A stretch of 64,000 nucleotides of DNA, from contig NZ_JAPKNA010000001.1 in assembly GCF_026344135.1 (NCBI RefSeq), positions 1,240,001-1,304,000 of the forward strand, in the 5' to 3' direction. Under the pieces are notes generated by a model that was not told where the DNA came from, searched no databases, and saw only the letters and a list, made by a program, of their open reading frames with translations. Every line of letters begins with the position of its first letter. Within the stretch, counting starts at the first letter, position 1. Source of the stretch: Alcaligenes parafaecalis. Its GTDB lineage: Bacteria; Pseudomonadota; Gammaproteobacteria; Burkholderiales; Burkholderiaceae_B. Of this stretch, positions 33,466-43,633 are shown in pieces. Both the position numbers and the translations under genes were made by a program.

Positions 33466-35184
33466 TTAACCGTCGTCACGTTGCTGCTGGTCCAGCTTGG
33501 CACGCAGCAGAGCACCCAGGTTGGTCGTACCGGACGAAGCGCTAGCTTCGGTCAGACGGGCCATGGATTGAGCGGTTTCGGCGGTATCACGTGCCTTGAT
33601 GGACAACTGAATCGAACGGGTCTTGCGATCCACGCTCAAGATCATGGTGTCGATTTCCTGACCTTCTTTCAGTGCGGTCGTAGCGTCTTCCACACGGCCC
33701 GAGGAGATCTCGGAAGCACGCAGGTAGCCTTCAACGTCCAGCGACAGCGTTACAACAGCACCCTTAGGCTCAACCGACTTGACGACGCCGTTTACCACAG
33801 CACCCTTGTCGTAGGTGGCTACGAAGTTGTTGAACGGATCGCCTTCCAGTTGCTTGATGCCCAGGGAAATGCGCTCTTTGTCGGTGTCGATACCCAGAAC
33901 CACGGCGTCAACTTCGTCGCCCTTCTTGAAGTTGCGAACGGCTTCTTCGCCAGTCTCGGACCAGGACAGGTCGGACAGGTGAACCAGACCGTCGATGCCG
34001 CCAGGCAGACCAACAAACACGCCGAAGTCGGTGATGGACTTGATGCCACCGCGAACCTTGTCGCCGCGCTTGAAGTTGATGGCGAAATCTTCCCATGGGT
34101 TGGCACGGCACTGCTTCATGCCCAAGGAGATACGACGACGATCTTCGTCGATTTCCAGAACCATGACTTCGACTTCTTCACCCAAGGTCACAACCTTGCG
34201 TGGGTCGACGTTCTTGTTGGTCCAATCCATTTCGGATACGTGAACCAGACCTTCGATACCGTCTTCCACTTCAACAAATGCACCGTAGTCGGTCAGGTTG
34301 GTAACCTTGCCGAACAAACGGGTGTTTTGTGGGTAGCGACGTGCCAGGCCGATCCATGGATCTTCGCCCAACTGTTTGACGCCCAGGGAGACACGGCTCT
34401 TTTCTTGATCGAACTTGAGAACCTTGGCTTCGATTTCCTGACCCACCTGCAGAACTTCGGATGGGTGACGAACACGGCGCCAGGCCATGTCGGTGATGTG
34501 CAGCAGACCGTCGATGCCGCCCAGATCCACGAACGCACCGTAATCGGTGATGTTCTTGACGATACCTTTGACGATAGCGCCTTCGGACAGGGTTTCCAGC
34601 AGTTTCTGACGCTCTTCGCCCATGGAGGCTTCCAGCACAGCGCGACGCGACAACACGACGTTGTTACGCTTGCGATCGAGCTTGATAACCTTGAATTCCA
34701 GGGTCTTGCCTTCGTATGGCGTGGTGTCCTTGACAGGACGCAGGTCAACCAGCGAACCAGGCAAGAAGGCACGGATGCCGTTGGTCATGACAGTCAGACC
34801 GCCCTTGACCTTACCGGTGATGGTACCGTTGACCAGCTCGCCGGACTCAAGCGCTTGCTCGAGGGACAACCAGGCCGACAGACGCTTGGCGCGGTCGCGG
34901 GACAGGATGGTGTCGCCGTAGCCGTTTTCAAAGGCATCGATTGCCACGGAAACAAAGTCACCAGCTTGAACTTCCAGTTCGCCCTGATCGTTCAGGAACT
35001 CTTCCAGAGGGATCAGTGCTTCGGACTTCAGGCCAGCATTGACCAGCACGTAGTTGTGGTCAATACGCAGAACCTCGGCGGAGATAACTTCGCCGCTTTT
35101 CAGGTCTTGGTTTTTAATGCTTTCTGCAAACAAATCGGCAAAACTTTCGCCGCCCGTTGCGTCTGTGTGAAGGTTAGTGGACAT
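33466..35184 (-). CDS. rpsA: 30S ribosomal protein S1
   Basis: S1 unfolds and recruits mRNA on the 30S subunit. The 572-residue protein has the six S1 repeats in order, with clear ITDYGAFVDLGGIDGLLHI (repeat 3) and LTDYGAFVEVEDGIEGLVHV (repeat 4). The C-terminus, LLRAKLDQQQRDDG, is typical of Burkholderiales. It lies between cmk (84 bases upstream) and ihfB, the classical cmk-rpsA-ihfB order. S1 usually represses its own translation through its leader; I see no clear element in the short spacer. Confidence 0.98.
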   Translation of the reverse strand: MSTNLHTDATGGESFADLFAESIKNQDLKSGEVISAEVLRIDHNYVLVNAGLKSEALIPLEEFLNDQGELEVQAGDFVSVAIDAFENGYGDTILSRDRAKRLSAWLSLEQALESGELVNGTITGKVKGGLTVMTNGIRAFLPGSLVDLRPVKDTTPYEGKTLEFKVIKLDRKRNNVVLSRRAVLEASMGEERQKLLETLSEGAIVKGIVKNITDYGAFVDLGGIDGLLHITDMAWRRVRHPSEVLQVGQEIEAKVLKFDQEKSRVSLGVKQLGEDPWIGLARRYPQNTRLFGKVTNLTDYGAFVEVEDGIEGLVHVSEMDWTNKNVDPRKVVTLGEEVEVMVLEIDEDRRRISLGMKQCRANPWEDFAINFKRGDKVRGGIKSITDFGVFVGLPGGIDGLVHLSDLSWSETGEEAVRNFKKGDEVDAVVLGIDTDKERISLGIKQLEGDPFNNFVATYDKGAVVNGVVKSVEPKGAVVTLSLDVEGYLRASEISSGRVEDATTALKEGQEIDTMILSVDRKTRSIQLSIKARDTAETAQSMARLTEASASSGTTNLGALLRAKLDQQQRDDG

Positions 35185-35268
35185 TAAATCAATCCGTTAG
35201 CCAAAATGGCCATAAAAAACACACCAGGCAGAACCCGGTGGAGTGAACAAAGCCCGATCAGCACGGGA

Positions 35269-35946
35269 TTAGGCTGTCGGGACCGCAATACCCGACCAAA
35301 GGTCGAGCACCTTATTTACAACTTCCTGGATGCTGAGCTGGGAAGAATCCACAATGTGGGCACCCTGCGCAGGCACGAGCGGGGCATGGGTTCGAGAACG
35401 ATCACGTTCGTCGCGCGCACGCAAGTCCGCCAAAAGACTCGTAAGATTAGCAGAAATACCCTTTTCGCTCAACTGTTTACAGCGTCTTTGGGCTCGCACT
35501 TCGGCATCTGCCAGCAAAAATATCTTTAAAGGCGCGTCCGGGAACACAACTGTGCCCATATCGCGCCCATCGCCCACCAAACCGGGTGCAACGCGAAAAT
35601 CCCGCTGCCGTTGCAAAAGTGCCTCACGCACCAGCGGCAAGGCGGCTACTTGCGAAGCCAGATTGCCCACCTCTTCCTGGCGGATGGCATCGCTGACATC
35701 ATCGCCATCCATGTAGATATGGGGGTAGTCAAAACGCACATTCAGGTTCTGGGCAGCGTGCTGGACCTGAGCCTCGTCCTGCACATCGACGCCACGACGC
35801 AAGCAGGACAAGGCTGTCAGGCGATACAAGGCCCCGCTATCGAGCGTATGCCAACCCAGTTTCTGCGCCACCAGCGAGGCAATGGTGCCTTTACCGGAAG
35901 CGGTCGGACCATCAATGGTAATGACGGGAATGGTTTGTTCGGTCAT
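35269..35946 (-). CDS. cmk: Cytidylate kinase
   Basis: Cmk phosphorylates CMP and dCMP. The 225-residue protein has the P-loop IDGPTASGKGTIAS at about 11-24, SGALYRLTAL, and the catalytic RDMGTVVFPDAPLKIFL and ARDERDRSR motifs. Its ATG overlaps the aroA stop by 4 bases (ATGA). Confidence 0.96.
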   Translation of the reverse strand: MTEQTIPVITIDGPTASGKGTIASLVAQKLGWHTLDSGALYRLTALSCLRRGVDVQDEAQVQHAAQNLNVRFDYPHIYMDGDDVSDAIRQEEVGNLASQVAALPLVREALLQRQRDFRVAPGLVGDGRDMGTVVFPDAPLKIFLLADAEVRAQRRCKQLSEKGISANLTSLLADLRARDERDRSRTHAPLVPAQGAHIVDSSQLSIQEVVNKVLDLWSGIAVPTA

Positions 35947-37265
35947 GCCTGCACCAATTGTTCAAAAACAGAAAAATACTCGGGGAAGGTTTTGCTGACG
36001 CAGGCGGGGTCCAGAATAGTGATCGGCACCGGGCCAAAACTGGCTAATGAAAAGCACATGGCAATGCGGTGGTCATCATAGGTCTCGATGCTGGCCGAAC
36101 GCCATTGATCAGCCACAATAGGATGGACTGTCAGCCAGTCCGGGCCAGACTCCACGGTCGCACCCAGCTTGCGCAACTCGGCCTGCATGGCATCAATACG
36201 ATCCGTTTCCTTGACCCGCCAGCTCGCGATATTACGCAAGGTGCAAGGACCATCGGCGAACATGGCCATGGCAGCGGCAGTCATGGCGGCATCAGGGATG
36301 TGATTGAAGTCCAGATCAAAGGCTTTCAGCTTGTCGCCCTGCGCCACACACAGGCCCGAGACGATCAGCTCATTGGCATGGCGCTCGATACGAGCCCCCA
36401 TGGCCTCGGCCACATCGGCAAACTGGATATCGCCTTGCAGGCTTTCTGTACCCACGCCCTGAATACGCAGTGGGCCACCGCCAATCGCTCCCAGCGCAAT
36501 GAAGTAAGAGGCAGAGGAAGCATCGCCTTCCACCACATACAAACCGGGGCTGACATAGGCGGCATCAGCCGCTACGGTAAAACTGCTCCACCCATCCCGA
36601 TCCACCTGCAAGCCAAAGCGCGCCATCATGGCCAGGGTGATTTCAATATAGGGTTGGGAGATCAGCTCCCCTTCCACCTCGATGCGCAAGGGCTGTCCGG
36701 TACGGGCGGTCAACAAGGGGGCGGCCATTAACAAGGCCGTCAGGAACTGACTGGACACCGAGCCTTTTACCGAAACCCGACCTTGATCTGCCTGAGCCAA
36801 CTCACCAATCGCCAAGGGCGGATAGCCTTCCGCACCCAGATACTGGACATCGGCACCCAGACTGCGCAAGGCATCTACCAGATCACCGATAGGACGCTCG
36901 TGCATACGGGCAATGCCACTCAGATTGAAGCGGCCACCCATCAGAGCCAAGGCGGCAGTCAGAGAACGAAAGGCCGTACCCGCATTACCCAGGAACAGAT
37001 CCGCATCGCGATGTGCAAAGGGGGCACCGCCGTCAATCACGACCGTACCCTGCCCCAGATCCTGTACCGCCACGCCCATTTGCTGCAAAGCAGCCATCAT
37101 GACACGCGTGTCATCAGAGTGCAGCAAGCCTTCCAGACGCGTTTGCCCTTGGGCCAAGGCGGCTAACAACAGGGCTCGATTGGAAATACTTTTGGACCCT
37201 GGCAAGGACAGTTGTCCGCTGGCACGACTGACGGGATTCAAAACAAGACTGTCGCTCTGGCTCAT
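35943..37265 (-). CDS. aroA: 3-phosphoshikimate 1-carboxyvinyltransferase (EPSP synthase)
   Basis: AroA makes EPSP from shikimate-3-phosphate and PEP, the target of glyphosate. The 440-residue protein has LPGSKSISNRALLLAALAQG (Lys/Ser/Arg substrate site), LFLGNAGTAFRSLTAALAL (class I style NAGTA, usually glyphosate-sensitive) and DHRIAMCFSLAS near the end. It overlaps tyrA and cmk by 4 bases each, so tyrA-aroA-cmk are translationally coupled. Confidence 0.97.
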   Translation of the reverse strand: MSQSDSLVLNPVSRASGQLSLPGSKSISNRALLLAALAQGQTRLEGLLHSDDTRVMMAALQQMGVAVQDLGQGTVVIDGGAPFAHRDADLFLGNAGTAFRSLTAALALMGGRFNLSGIARMHERPIGDLVDALRSLGADVQYLGAEGYPPLAIGELAQADQGRVSVKGSVSSQFLTALLMAAPLLTARTGQPLRIEVEGELISQPYIEITLAMMARFGLQVDRDGWSSFTVAADAAYVSPGLYVVEGDASSASYFIALGAIGGGPLRIQGVGTESLQGDIQFADVAEAMGARIERHANELIVSGLCVAQGDKLKAFDLDFNHIPDAAMTAAAMAMFADGPCTLRNIASWRVKETDRIDAMQAELRKLGATVESGPDWLTVHPIVADQWRSASIETYDDHRIAMCFSLASFGPVPITILDPACVSKTFPEYFSVFEQLVQA

Positions 37266-38167
37266 TGCAAACCACTCCTACTTGCCCAAAAACGGCGCGC
37301 CAAAGCAGCGCGCTCCAAGAATTCGTATAAAGCCTGGCCGTCCTGATCCTGCAAAGCCTGCTCTGCCTGATCCAAAGCCTGACGTACTTCCTGCAACTGC
37401 CCCAAAACAGCCTCGCGATTGCTCAGGAAAATATCACGCCACACCTCCGGCGAACCGGCAGCAATACGGGTGAAATCCCGAAAGCCCGTCCCCGCCAAGG
37501 CGAAGCGTTGATCCGAGTTCGCACTGGAGGCCACCTGCCACATAAAGACCGAGGATAGAAAATGCGGCACATGGCTGACCGAGGCCAGCACTTCATCGTG
37601 GGTCGCCGGGTCCATCAACATGACCCGCGCCCCGCAGGCTTCCCACACGGCAATCAAGCGTTCGCGCGCACTCGCGCTGTTTTCTTCCAGGGGAGTCAAA
37701 ATGACATTGCGGCCATCATAGAGATCGGCACGCGCCGCTTCTGGCCCTACTGTTTCCGCACCCGCAATGGGGTGGCCGGGAACAAACTGGCCGATACGAT
37801 CACCCAGCGCGTCACGCGCCACACTGACCACATCCACTTTAGTGCTGCCGGCATCGCTGATCAGAGTGTCGTCGCGCAGATGGGGACGTAAAGTTTTCAG
37901 TGCCGAAGCCATTGCGCCAATAGGCGTAGCCAGCACAATCAGGTCTGCTTGTTGGGCAGCTTGTTCAAGCGTGGCGACCTCGTCGATCAGGCCCAGCTCC
38001 TGGGCGCGTCGCAGGCTTCTTAGCTGGCGACCTACACCCAGCACTTTCCCTACAGCCCCAAAGCGCTTGAGCGCCAAAGCCAAAGAGCCGCCAATCAAAC
38101 CGACTCCGACGACCGCCAGCACCGGAACCAAAGGCGGCGGCGCCATAGTTTCTGATGACGCTATCAT
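37262..38167 (-). CDS. tyrA: Prephenate dehydrogenase
   Basis: TyrA oxidatively decarboxylates prephenate (or dehydrogenates arogenate) on the way to tyrosine. The 301-residue protein has the NAD motif VVGVGLIGGSLALAL near 19-33, the LIVLATPIGAMASAL segment, and VPGHPIAGAETVGPEAARAD. No ACT or chorismate mutase domain is fused. A second in-frame ATG lies 7 codons in. The start lies downstream of a terminator after pheA, so tyrA probably begins its own transcript. Confidence 0.93.
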   Translation of the reverse strand: MIASSETMAPPPLVPVLAVVGVGLIGGSLALALKRFGAVGKVLGVGRQLRSLRRAQELGLIDEVATLEQAAQQADLIVLATPIGAMASALKTLRPHLRDDTLISDAGSTKVDVVSVARDALGDRIGQFVPGHPIAGAETVGPEAARADLYDGRNVILTPLEENSASARERLIAVWEACGARVMLMDPATHDEVLASVSHVPHFLSSVFMWQVASSANSDQRFALAGTGFRDFTRIAAGSPEVWRDIFLSNREAVLGQLQEVRQALDQAEQALQDQDGQALYEFLERAALARRFWASRSGLQ

Positions 38168-38280
38168 GATTAATTCCGTTCCCTCTCAGGCCGTCCATGC
38201 TTGGCGTATTGCGTGAAATATCGCTAGCAAAACCGGGATATTGATGCAGACTTTGCCTTGCTGTCGCGTGAACTCAGGCA

Positions 38281-38327
38281 AAAGGCCTTGAGGGGGAAAA
38301 GCGAAACCTTCCCCACTCAGGCCTTTC
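38281..38327 (-). terminator. Strong hairpin terminator after pheA
   Basis: On the minus strand AAAGGCCTGAGTGGGGAA pairs with TTCCCCCTCAAGGCCTTTT with slight mismatches, ending in TTTT. It lies 14 bases after the pheA stop and separates gyrA-serC-pheA from tyrA-aroA-cmk-rpsA. The spacer down to 38168 should hold the tyrA promoter. Confidence 0.8.
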
Positions 38328-38340
38328 TTGTTTCTGATGC

Positions 38341-39432
38341 TTAAAAGTCGTTTACGGGGTAAGAACCCAGAATCTTGAAAAAGGCGACTTGTTTCTTCAA
38401 CTCGCTCAAGGCGGCTGCCATGGCAGGCTCGTCACGATGACCGATCAGGTCAACGTAGAAATAATATTCCCACTGCCCGGTACGGGCTGGACGGGATTCC
38501 AGACGAGTCATGGACACACCATGCACCGCCAGGGGAGACAGCATGTCATAGACTGCACCGGCCCGGTTGGGCACGGCCAGAATAATGCTGGTTTTGTCAT
38601 TGCCGCTAGGCAGGGACTCGACATTGCCGATGGCCAGGAAACGGGTGCGGTTATGCGGATCGTCCTGAATACCGGCTTCCACCACGCCCAGATTCCAGGC
38701 AGTGATGGCGGTATTGCCAGCAATCGCCGCCACGCTAGGATCAGAGGCCGCCAGGCGAGCCGCTTCCGCATTGCTGGAAGCCGCTTCACGCGAAAGCTGA
38801 GGGTAATGCTTTTGCAGCCAGTTCTGACACTGCGCCAAAGCTTGAGGATGGGCCATCACACGGGTGATGCCTTCCATCGTGCCGGACTGGGTCAGCAGAT
38901 TGTGGTGTACGCGGATGGATCGCTCACCCAAAACGCGCAAGGGCGAGTTCAGCAGCAAATCCAGCGTGCGGTTCACAGCACCTTCAGTCGAGTTTTCGAC
39001 CGGCACCATGCCGACCTCAGCCTGACCCACTTCAACGCTGCGAAAAACCTCGTCAAAGGAATCGCATTGCAGGCCATCCAGAGCATGGCCGAAATGCTCG
39101 TACGCGGCCTGCTCGGAGAAAGAGCCTTGTGGGCCCAGGTAAGCCACGCGCAACACACTTTCCAAACCGCGGCAGGCAGAAATAATCTGCCCCCAGACGG
39201 CTTCCACCGCTGCCGGAGTAAACGGGCCATCATTTTCAGACTGCAAACGACGCACAATACGTGCCTCGCGCTCGGGCTTGAGGATGACTTCCTCGGTATT
39301 GAAGTCCTGCTTGATCTTGCCTACTTCCAAAGCCGCACGAGCACGCTCGTTGAGCAGCTCCAGGATCTGGCGATCCAGCTCATCAATACGATTGCGCCAA
39401 GGGAGCAGGCGCTCAGTTAAGGTATTAGCCAT
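38341..39432 (-). CDS. pheA: Bifunctional chorismate mutase / prephenate dehydratase
   Basis: PheA converts chorismate to prephenate and then phenylpyruvate for phenylalanine synthesis. The 363-residue protein has an AroQ chorismate mutase domain (about 10-90: RIDELDRQILELLNERARAA), a dehydratase domain (YLGPQGSFSEQAAYEHFG; the conserved catalytic threonine region TRFLAIG), and a C-terminal ACT domain (TSIILAVPNRAGAVYDML, with ESRP for Phe binding). The ATG at 39432 overlaps the serC stop by 8 bases; the TTG four codons earlier is less likely. Confidence 0.96.
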   Translation of the reverse strand: MANTLTERLLPWRNRIDELDRQILELLNERARAALEVGKIKQDFNTEEVILKPEREARIVRRLQSENDGPFTPAAVEAVWGQIISACRGLESVLRVAYLGPQGSFSEQAAYEHFGHALDGLQCDSFDEVFRSVEVGQAEVGMVPVENSTEGAVNRTLDLLLNSPLRVLGERSIRVHHNLLTQSGTMEGITRVMAHPQALAQCQNWLQKHYPQLSREAASSNAEAARLAASDPSVAAIAGNTAITAWNLGVVEAGIQDDPHNRTRFLAIGNVESLPSGNDKTSIILAVPNRAGAVYDMLSPLAVHGVSMTRLESRPARTGQWEYYFYVDLIGHRDEPAMAAALSELKKQVAFFKILGSYPVNDF

Positions 39433-40534
39433 TCCGTCGTTCAAAATCAGTCATGAAATCGATAAGTGCCTGCACACCCTCCAGCGGCATGGCGTTATAG
39501 ATCGAAGCGCGCATACCGCCCACGCTCTTGTGTCCTTTCAGGGAGGTCAAACCTGCTGCCGTGGCCTGTTCCAGGAACAAGGCATCCAGGGACTGGTCAC
39601 GCAAGAGGAACGGTACGTTCATGCGCGAGCGGTAGGCCGGGTGCACGGTATTGGTGTAGAACTCCGAGGAATCCAGATAGCCGTACAAGGCCTGCGCCTT
39701 GGCCGCGTCACGCGCCTGCATTGCCGCCACACCACCTTGACGCTCCAGCCACTTGAACATCAGGCCAGCCATGTAGATCGAGTAGGTCGGCGGCGTGTTG
39801 AACATGGACTGCTGCTTTTCAATGTTGGCGTAGTTGAACGCCGACGGGCACAAGTCCATAGCGTGCCCCAGCAAGTCCTTGCGGATCATCATCAAGGCGA
39901 TACCGGACATGCCTGCGTTCTTCTGCGCCCCAGCGTAAGCCACGGACACACGCGAGAAATCAATCGGGCAGGACAGGATGTTGGAGGATACGTCCGCAAC
40001 CACCGGAACATCCAGCTTGGGAATATCGTTGAACTCTACGCCGCCAATCGTTTCATTGGTGCAGACATGCAGGTAAGCCGCATCCGGGCGCACATCCCAT
40101 TGGGAGGGCTCGGGAAACCAGGTCCAGGGCGCCCACTCTTTGCCCTGATCCTGCCAAGCCTGACCACTGGTACCGGCGACGTGAATGTCGCCGTAGCGCT
40201 GAGCCTCTTCGCAGGACTTGACCGACCAACTGCCCGAAAGCACGTAGTCGGCCTTGCCGCTGCCATTGCGCTGAATCAGGTTCAAAGGCAGCAGGCCGTT
40301 CTGGCCCTGTGCCCCACCCTGAACAAACAGCACGGCAAAGTCGTCCGGCACAGACAGCAGGCTGCGCAAATCGGCTTCCGCCTCATCACGCACACCCATA
40401 TAGTCTTTGCTACGGTGGCTCATTTCCATGATGGACATGCCAGTGCCGTGCCAATTGGTCATTTCAGCAGCGGCTTGTTCCAGCACTTCCAACGGCAGCA
40501 TCGACGGGCCTGCCGAAAAATTCCATACACGCAT
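39425..40534 (-). CDS. serC: Phosphoserine aminotransferase
   Basis: SerC makes 3-phosphoserine from phosphohydroxypyruvate, and also works in pyridoxal phosphate synthesis. The 369-residue protein begins VWNFSAGPSMLPLEVLEQAA and has the PLP lysine near 200 in AYAGAQKNAGMSGI. KSVGGMRASIYNAMP is the C-terminal signature. Its ATG shares one base with the gyrA stop (TAATG), so reinitiation is likely. Confidence 0.97.
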   Translation of the reverse strand: MRVWNFSAGPSMLPLEVLEQAAAEMTNWHGTGMSIMEMSHRSKDYMGVRDEAEADLRSLLSVPDDFAVLFVQGGAQGQNGLLPLNLIQRNGSGKADYVLSGSWSVKSCEEAQRYGDIHVAGTSGQAWQDQGKEWAPWTWFPEPSQWDVRPDAAYLHVCTNETIGGVEFNDIPKLDVPVVADVSSNILSCPIDFSRVSVAYAGAQKNAGMSGIALMMIRKDLLGHAMDLCPSAFNYANIEKQQSMFNTPPTYSIYMAGLMFKWLERQGGVAAMQARDAAKAQALYGYLDSSEFYTNTVHPAYRSRMNVPFLLRDQSLDALFLEQATAAGLTSLKGHKSVGGMRASIYNAMPLEGVQALIDFMTDFERRNG

Positions 40535-43218
40535 TACTCGTTTTCCTCGCCGGAAGGGTCCGCCTGGTCTTGGGCGGAATCAGTTTGATTGTCCTGCTCA
40601 AGACTTTCTGGCGCTTGACCGTCTTCGGCCAGCTCGGCATCGACCTCGTCGTCGGTCTCTACCACGCGGTACACACCAGAGAGTTCGCTGTCGTCATCCA
40701 CGCTGATCAAGGTAACGCCTTGCGTTGCACGGCCCATCTCGCGGATTTCAGCCACGCGAGTACGGACCAGCACACCGGCATTGGTAATCAGCATGATTTC
40801 GTCGGTTTCACGGACCAGCACAGCCCCCACCACCTTGCCGTTACGGGCAGAGGTCTGGATGGCAATCATGCCCTTGGTACCGCGACCGTGACGCGTGTAT
40901 TCGCCAATCGGGGTGCGCTTGCCGAAACCGTTCTCGGTCGCAGTCAGCACGGATTGGGTTTCGTCTTCAGCCACCAGCAAGGCGATCACGGACTGACCGT
41001 CTTCCAGCGTCATGCCACGCACACCACGGGCTGCACGGCCCATTGGACGTACATCACCTTCGTCAAAGCGCACGGCCTTGCCCGCATCCGAGAACAACAT
41101 GACGTCGTGCACACCATCGGTTAGCTGAGCACCGATCAGGTAGTCGCCCTCGTCCAGGCCCACGGCGATAATGCCGGCCTTGCGGGGGTTGGAGAAGTCG
41201 GACAGCGGGGTCTTTTTAACCGTACCGCGCGAGGTCGCCATGAACACGAACTGATCTTCGCTGAATTCCTTGACGGACAGCACCACGTTGATCTTCTCGC
41301 CATCTTCCAGAGGGAACATATTGACGATAGGACGGCCACGCGAGTTGCGCGAGCCTTGTGGCACTTCCCAGACCTTGAGCCAGTACACACGGCCACGGTT
41401 CGAGAAGCACAGCAGGTAATCGTGCGTGTTGGCAATGAACAGCTTGTCGATCCAGTCGTCCTCTTTCATGGCGGTGGCTTGTTTGCCACGGCCACCACGA
41501 CGCTGTGCACGGTACTCGGACAGCGGCTGGCTCTTGATGTAGCCGGTATGCGAGAGCGTCACCACCATATCCATGGGGGTGATCAAGTCTTCAGTATCCA
41601 GCTCGGTGGCGTTGTGCTCGATTTGCGAGCGACGCAGATCCTTGCCTGTGGCCGAGAATTCGTCGCGCACAGCGATCAGTTCATCACCAATAATGGCGGA
41701 TACACGCGACGGACTGGACAGAATATCCAGCAAGTCAGCAATCTTGTCCATGACCTCGCGGTACTCCTGAACAATCTTGTCCTGCTCCAGGCCAGTCAAG
41801 CGCTGCAAGCGCATGTTCAGGATTTCCTGAGCCTGCACTTCGCTCAAACGGTACAGACCTTCCGAGCTCATGCCGAACTCGGCGCCCAGATCATCAGGAC
41901 GGTACGCGTCGCGCCCACCCACAATGGCGCTGGTGTCAGCACGAGCCAACATCTCGCGCACCAGACCGGAATCCCAGGAACGAGCCATCAGCTCGACGCG
42001 GGCAACCGGTGGAGTAGGAGCGGCTTTGATGATTTCGATGAACTCATCAATATTGGCCAGGGCTACAGCCAGACCTTCCAGCACATGACCACGCTCGCGC
42101 GCTTTACGCAGTTGGAATACGGTACGGCGTGTCACCACTTCGCGGCGGTGGCTCAGGAAGTAATCCACCAACTGTTTCAGGTTGAGCAAACGGGGCTGGC
42201 CATCGACCAGTGCCACCATGTTCATCCCGAAGGTTTCTTGCAGTTGCGTGTTCTTGTAGAGGTTGTTCAGAACAACTTCAGGCACTTCGCCGCGCTTCAG
42301 TTCAATGACCAAACGCATGCCGTCCTTGTCGGACTCGTCGCGGATATCGGAGATACCCTCAATGCGCTTTTCGTTGACCAGCTCGGCAATACGCTCTTGC
42401 AGCGACTTCTTGTTGACCTGGTAAGGAATGGCGTCGACCACGATGGCCTGACGATTGCCCTTTTCCATGTCCTCAAAGTGCGTGCTGGCGCGCATGATAA
42501 CGCGACCACGACCCGTACGGTAGCCTTCGCGCACACCGGACATGCCATAAATAATGGCGCCGGTCGGAAAGTCAGGGGCCGGGATGTATTCAATCAGTTC
42601 ATCAACCGTGCACTCGGGGTGGCTCAGGCAGTACAGACAGCCGTTGACCACTTCAGCCAGGTTATGCGGCGGAATATTGGTCGCCATACCCACAGCAATA
42701 CCCGAGCTGCCGTTGACCAGCAGATTGGGCAGGCGCGAGGGCAACAGGGCCGGTTCTTTTTCGCTGCCATCATAGTTAGGCACGAAATCCACGGTTTCCT
42801 GGTCGATATCGGCCAGCAACTCGTGGGCGATCTTGGCCAGACGGATTTCGGTGTAACGCATGGCAGCGGCGTTATCCCCGTCGATGGAACCAAAGTTACC
42901 TTGTCCGTCGACCAGGGTGTAGCGCATGGAAAAGTCCTGCGCCAGACGCACGATGGTGTCGTAGACGGCAGAGTCACCATGAGGGTGGTACTTACCGATC
43001 ACATCACCGACGATACGAGCCGACTTCTTATAGGCACGATTCCAGTCGTTATTGAGTTCATGCATGGCGAACAAGACACGGCGATGCACGGGCTTCAAAC
43101 CATCTCGCACGTCGGGAAGAGCACGGCCCACAATCACGCTCATGGCGTAATCGAGGTAGCTGCGGCGCATCTCCTCTTCAAGCGAAACGGGAAGCGTCTC
43201 CTTGGCAAAGGAATCCAT
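40534..43218 (-). CDS. gyrA: DNA gyrase subunit A
   Basis: GyrA cuts and rejoins DNA in the supercoiling enzyme. The 894-residue protein has the catalytic tyrosine at 122 (AAAMRYTEIRL), the quinolone-resistance region HPHGDSAVYDTIVRLAQDFS with the sensitive-type Ser83 and Asp87, and the GyrA box QRRGGRGKQA before the C-terminal beta-pinwheel. The tail is highly acidic, as usual. The 439 bases upstream hold its promoter and that of ompA. Confidence 0.98.
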   Translation of the reverse strand: MDSFAKETLPVSLEEEMRRSYLDYAMSVIVGRALPDVRDGLKPVHRRVLFAMHELNNDWNRAYKKSARIVGDVIGKYHPHGDSAVYDTIVRLAQDFSMRYTLVDGQGNFGSIDGDNAAAMRYTEIRLAKIAHELLADIDQETVDFVPNYDGSEKEPALLPSRLPNLLVNGSSGIAVGMATNIPPHNLAEVVNGCLYCLSHPECTVDELIEYIPAPDFPTGAIIYGMSGVREGYRTGRGRVIMRASTHFEDMEKGNRQAIVVDAIPYQVNKKSLQERIAELVNEKRIEGISDIRDESDKDGMRLVIELKRGEVPEVVLNNLYKNTQLQETFGMNMVALVDGQPRLLNLKQLVDYFLSHRREVVTRRTVFQLRKARERGHVLEGLAVALANIDEFIEIIKAAPTPPVARVELMARSWDSGLVREMLARADTSAIVGGRDAYRPDDLGAEFGMSSEGLYRLSEVQAQEILNMRLQRLTGLEQDKIVQEYREVMDKIADLLDILSSPSRVSAIIGDELIAVRDEFSATGKDLRRSQIEHNATELDTEDLITPMDMVVTLSHTGYIKSQPLSEYRAQRRGGRGKQATAMKEDDWIDKLFIANTHDYLLCFSNRGRVYWLKVWEVPQGSRNSRGRPIVNMFPLEDGEKINVVLSVKEFSEDQFVFMATSRGTVKKTPLSDFSNPRKAGIIAVGLDEGDYLIGAQLTDGVHDVMLFSDAGKAVRFDEGDVRPMGRAARGVRGMTLEDGQSVIALLVAEDETQSVLTATENGFGKRTPIGEYTRHGRGTKGMIAIQTSARNGKVVGAVLVRETDEIMLITNAGVLVRTRVAEIREMGRATQGVTLISVDDDSELSGVYRVVETDDEVDAELAEDGQAPESLEQDNQTDSAQDQADPSGEENE

Positions 43219-43581
43219 AGGTCAATTCTTTATAGATATGGGTTAAGCAGTAAGCCAGCCGTAAACGGACAAGAGGAAATTCTAGCACTTTCACATAGAG
43301 GGACGCAGCGTCGGGCAACGACAAGGCGGACGATGTGCAAGTGAAACAGCAGATTCACCAAAAATCTGTCGTCCACTAATCGTATCGATCATCGATCCAG
43401 TAAGCTGCCCCACCCTCAGCCTGTTGCCTAAAACCAACAATAAAAGGAAAGAACAAGGCTAATTCCACGCATCTTCACGAATCGTTCCCCGTCCCCCTCA
43501 CGCATGTGGCCGAAATGTCTTAAGATTCGACCTAACACGCATGAAACCCAGCGCAAGCAGTCTTTAATCCGTTCAAGGGAT

Positions 43582-43590
43582 TGCTATACT
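43582..43590 (+). promoter_or_regulatory. Predicted ompA extended -10 promoter
   Basis: TGC-TATACT is an extended -10 element about 68 bases before the ompA ATG. No good -35 is seen at the right distance, which fits extended -10 promoters. Confidence 0.5.
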
Positions 43591-43596
43591 GGTTCC

Positions 43597-43633
43597 GTTA
43601 ATCAGCGGCAGGGGTTCGCTGCGGTCACTTAAC
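43597..43633 (+). other. Structured 5' leader of ompA mRNA
   Basis: Right after the predicted start, GTTAA (43597-43601) pairs with TTAAC (43629-43633) and inside CAGCG (43603-43607) pairs with CGCTG (43617-43621). A 5'-end hairpin of this kind stabilises ompA mRNA in enterobacteria; here it is only a resemblance. Confidence 0.4.

Noticed and set aside
41356..43344. A very long open frame on the plus strand opposite gyrA, with similar ones opposite rpsA (33481-35187), uvrC (3777-5153), paaN (9613-11352), the acyl-CoA dehydrogenase (22128-23903) and etfBA (24206-25741)
   Set aside because: They mirror strongly conserved genes on the other strand, have no family resemblance or ribosome sites, and arise from codon bias in GC-rich DNA.
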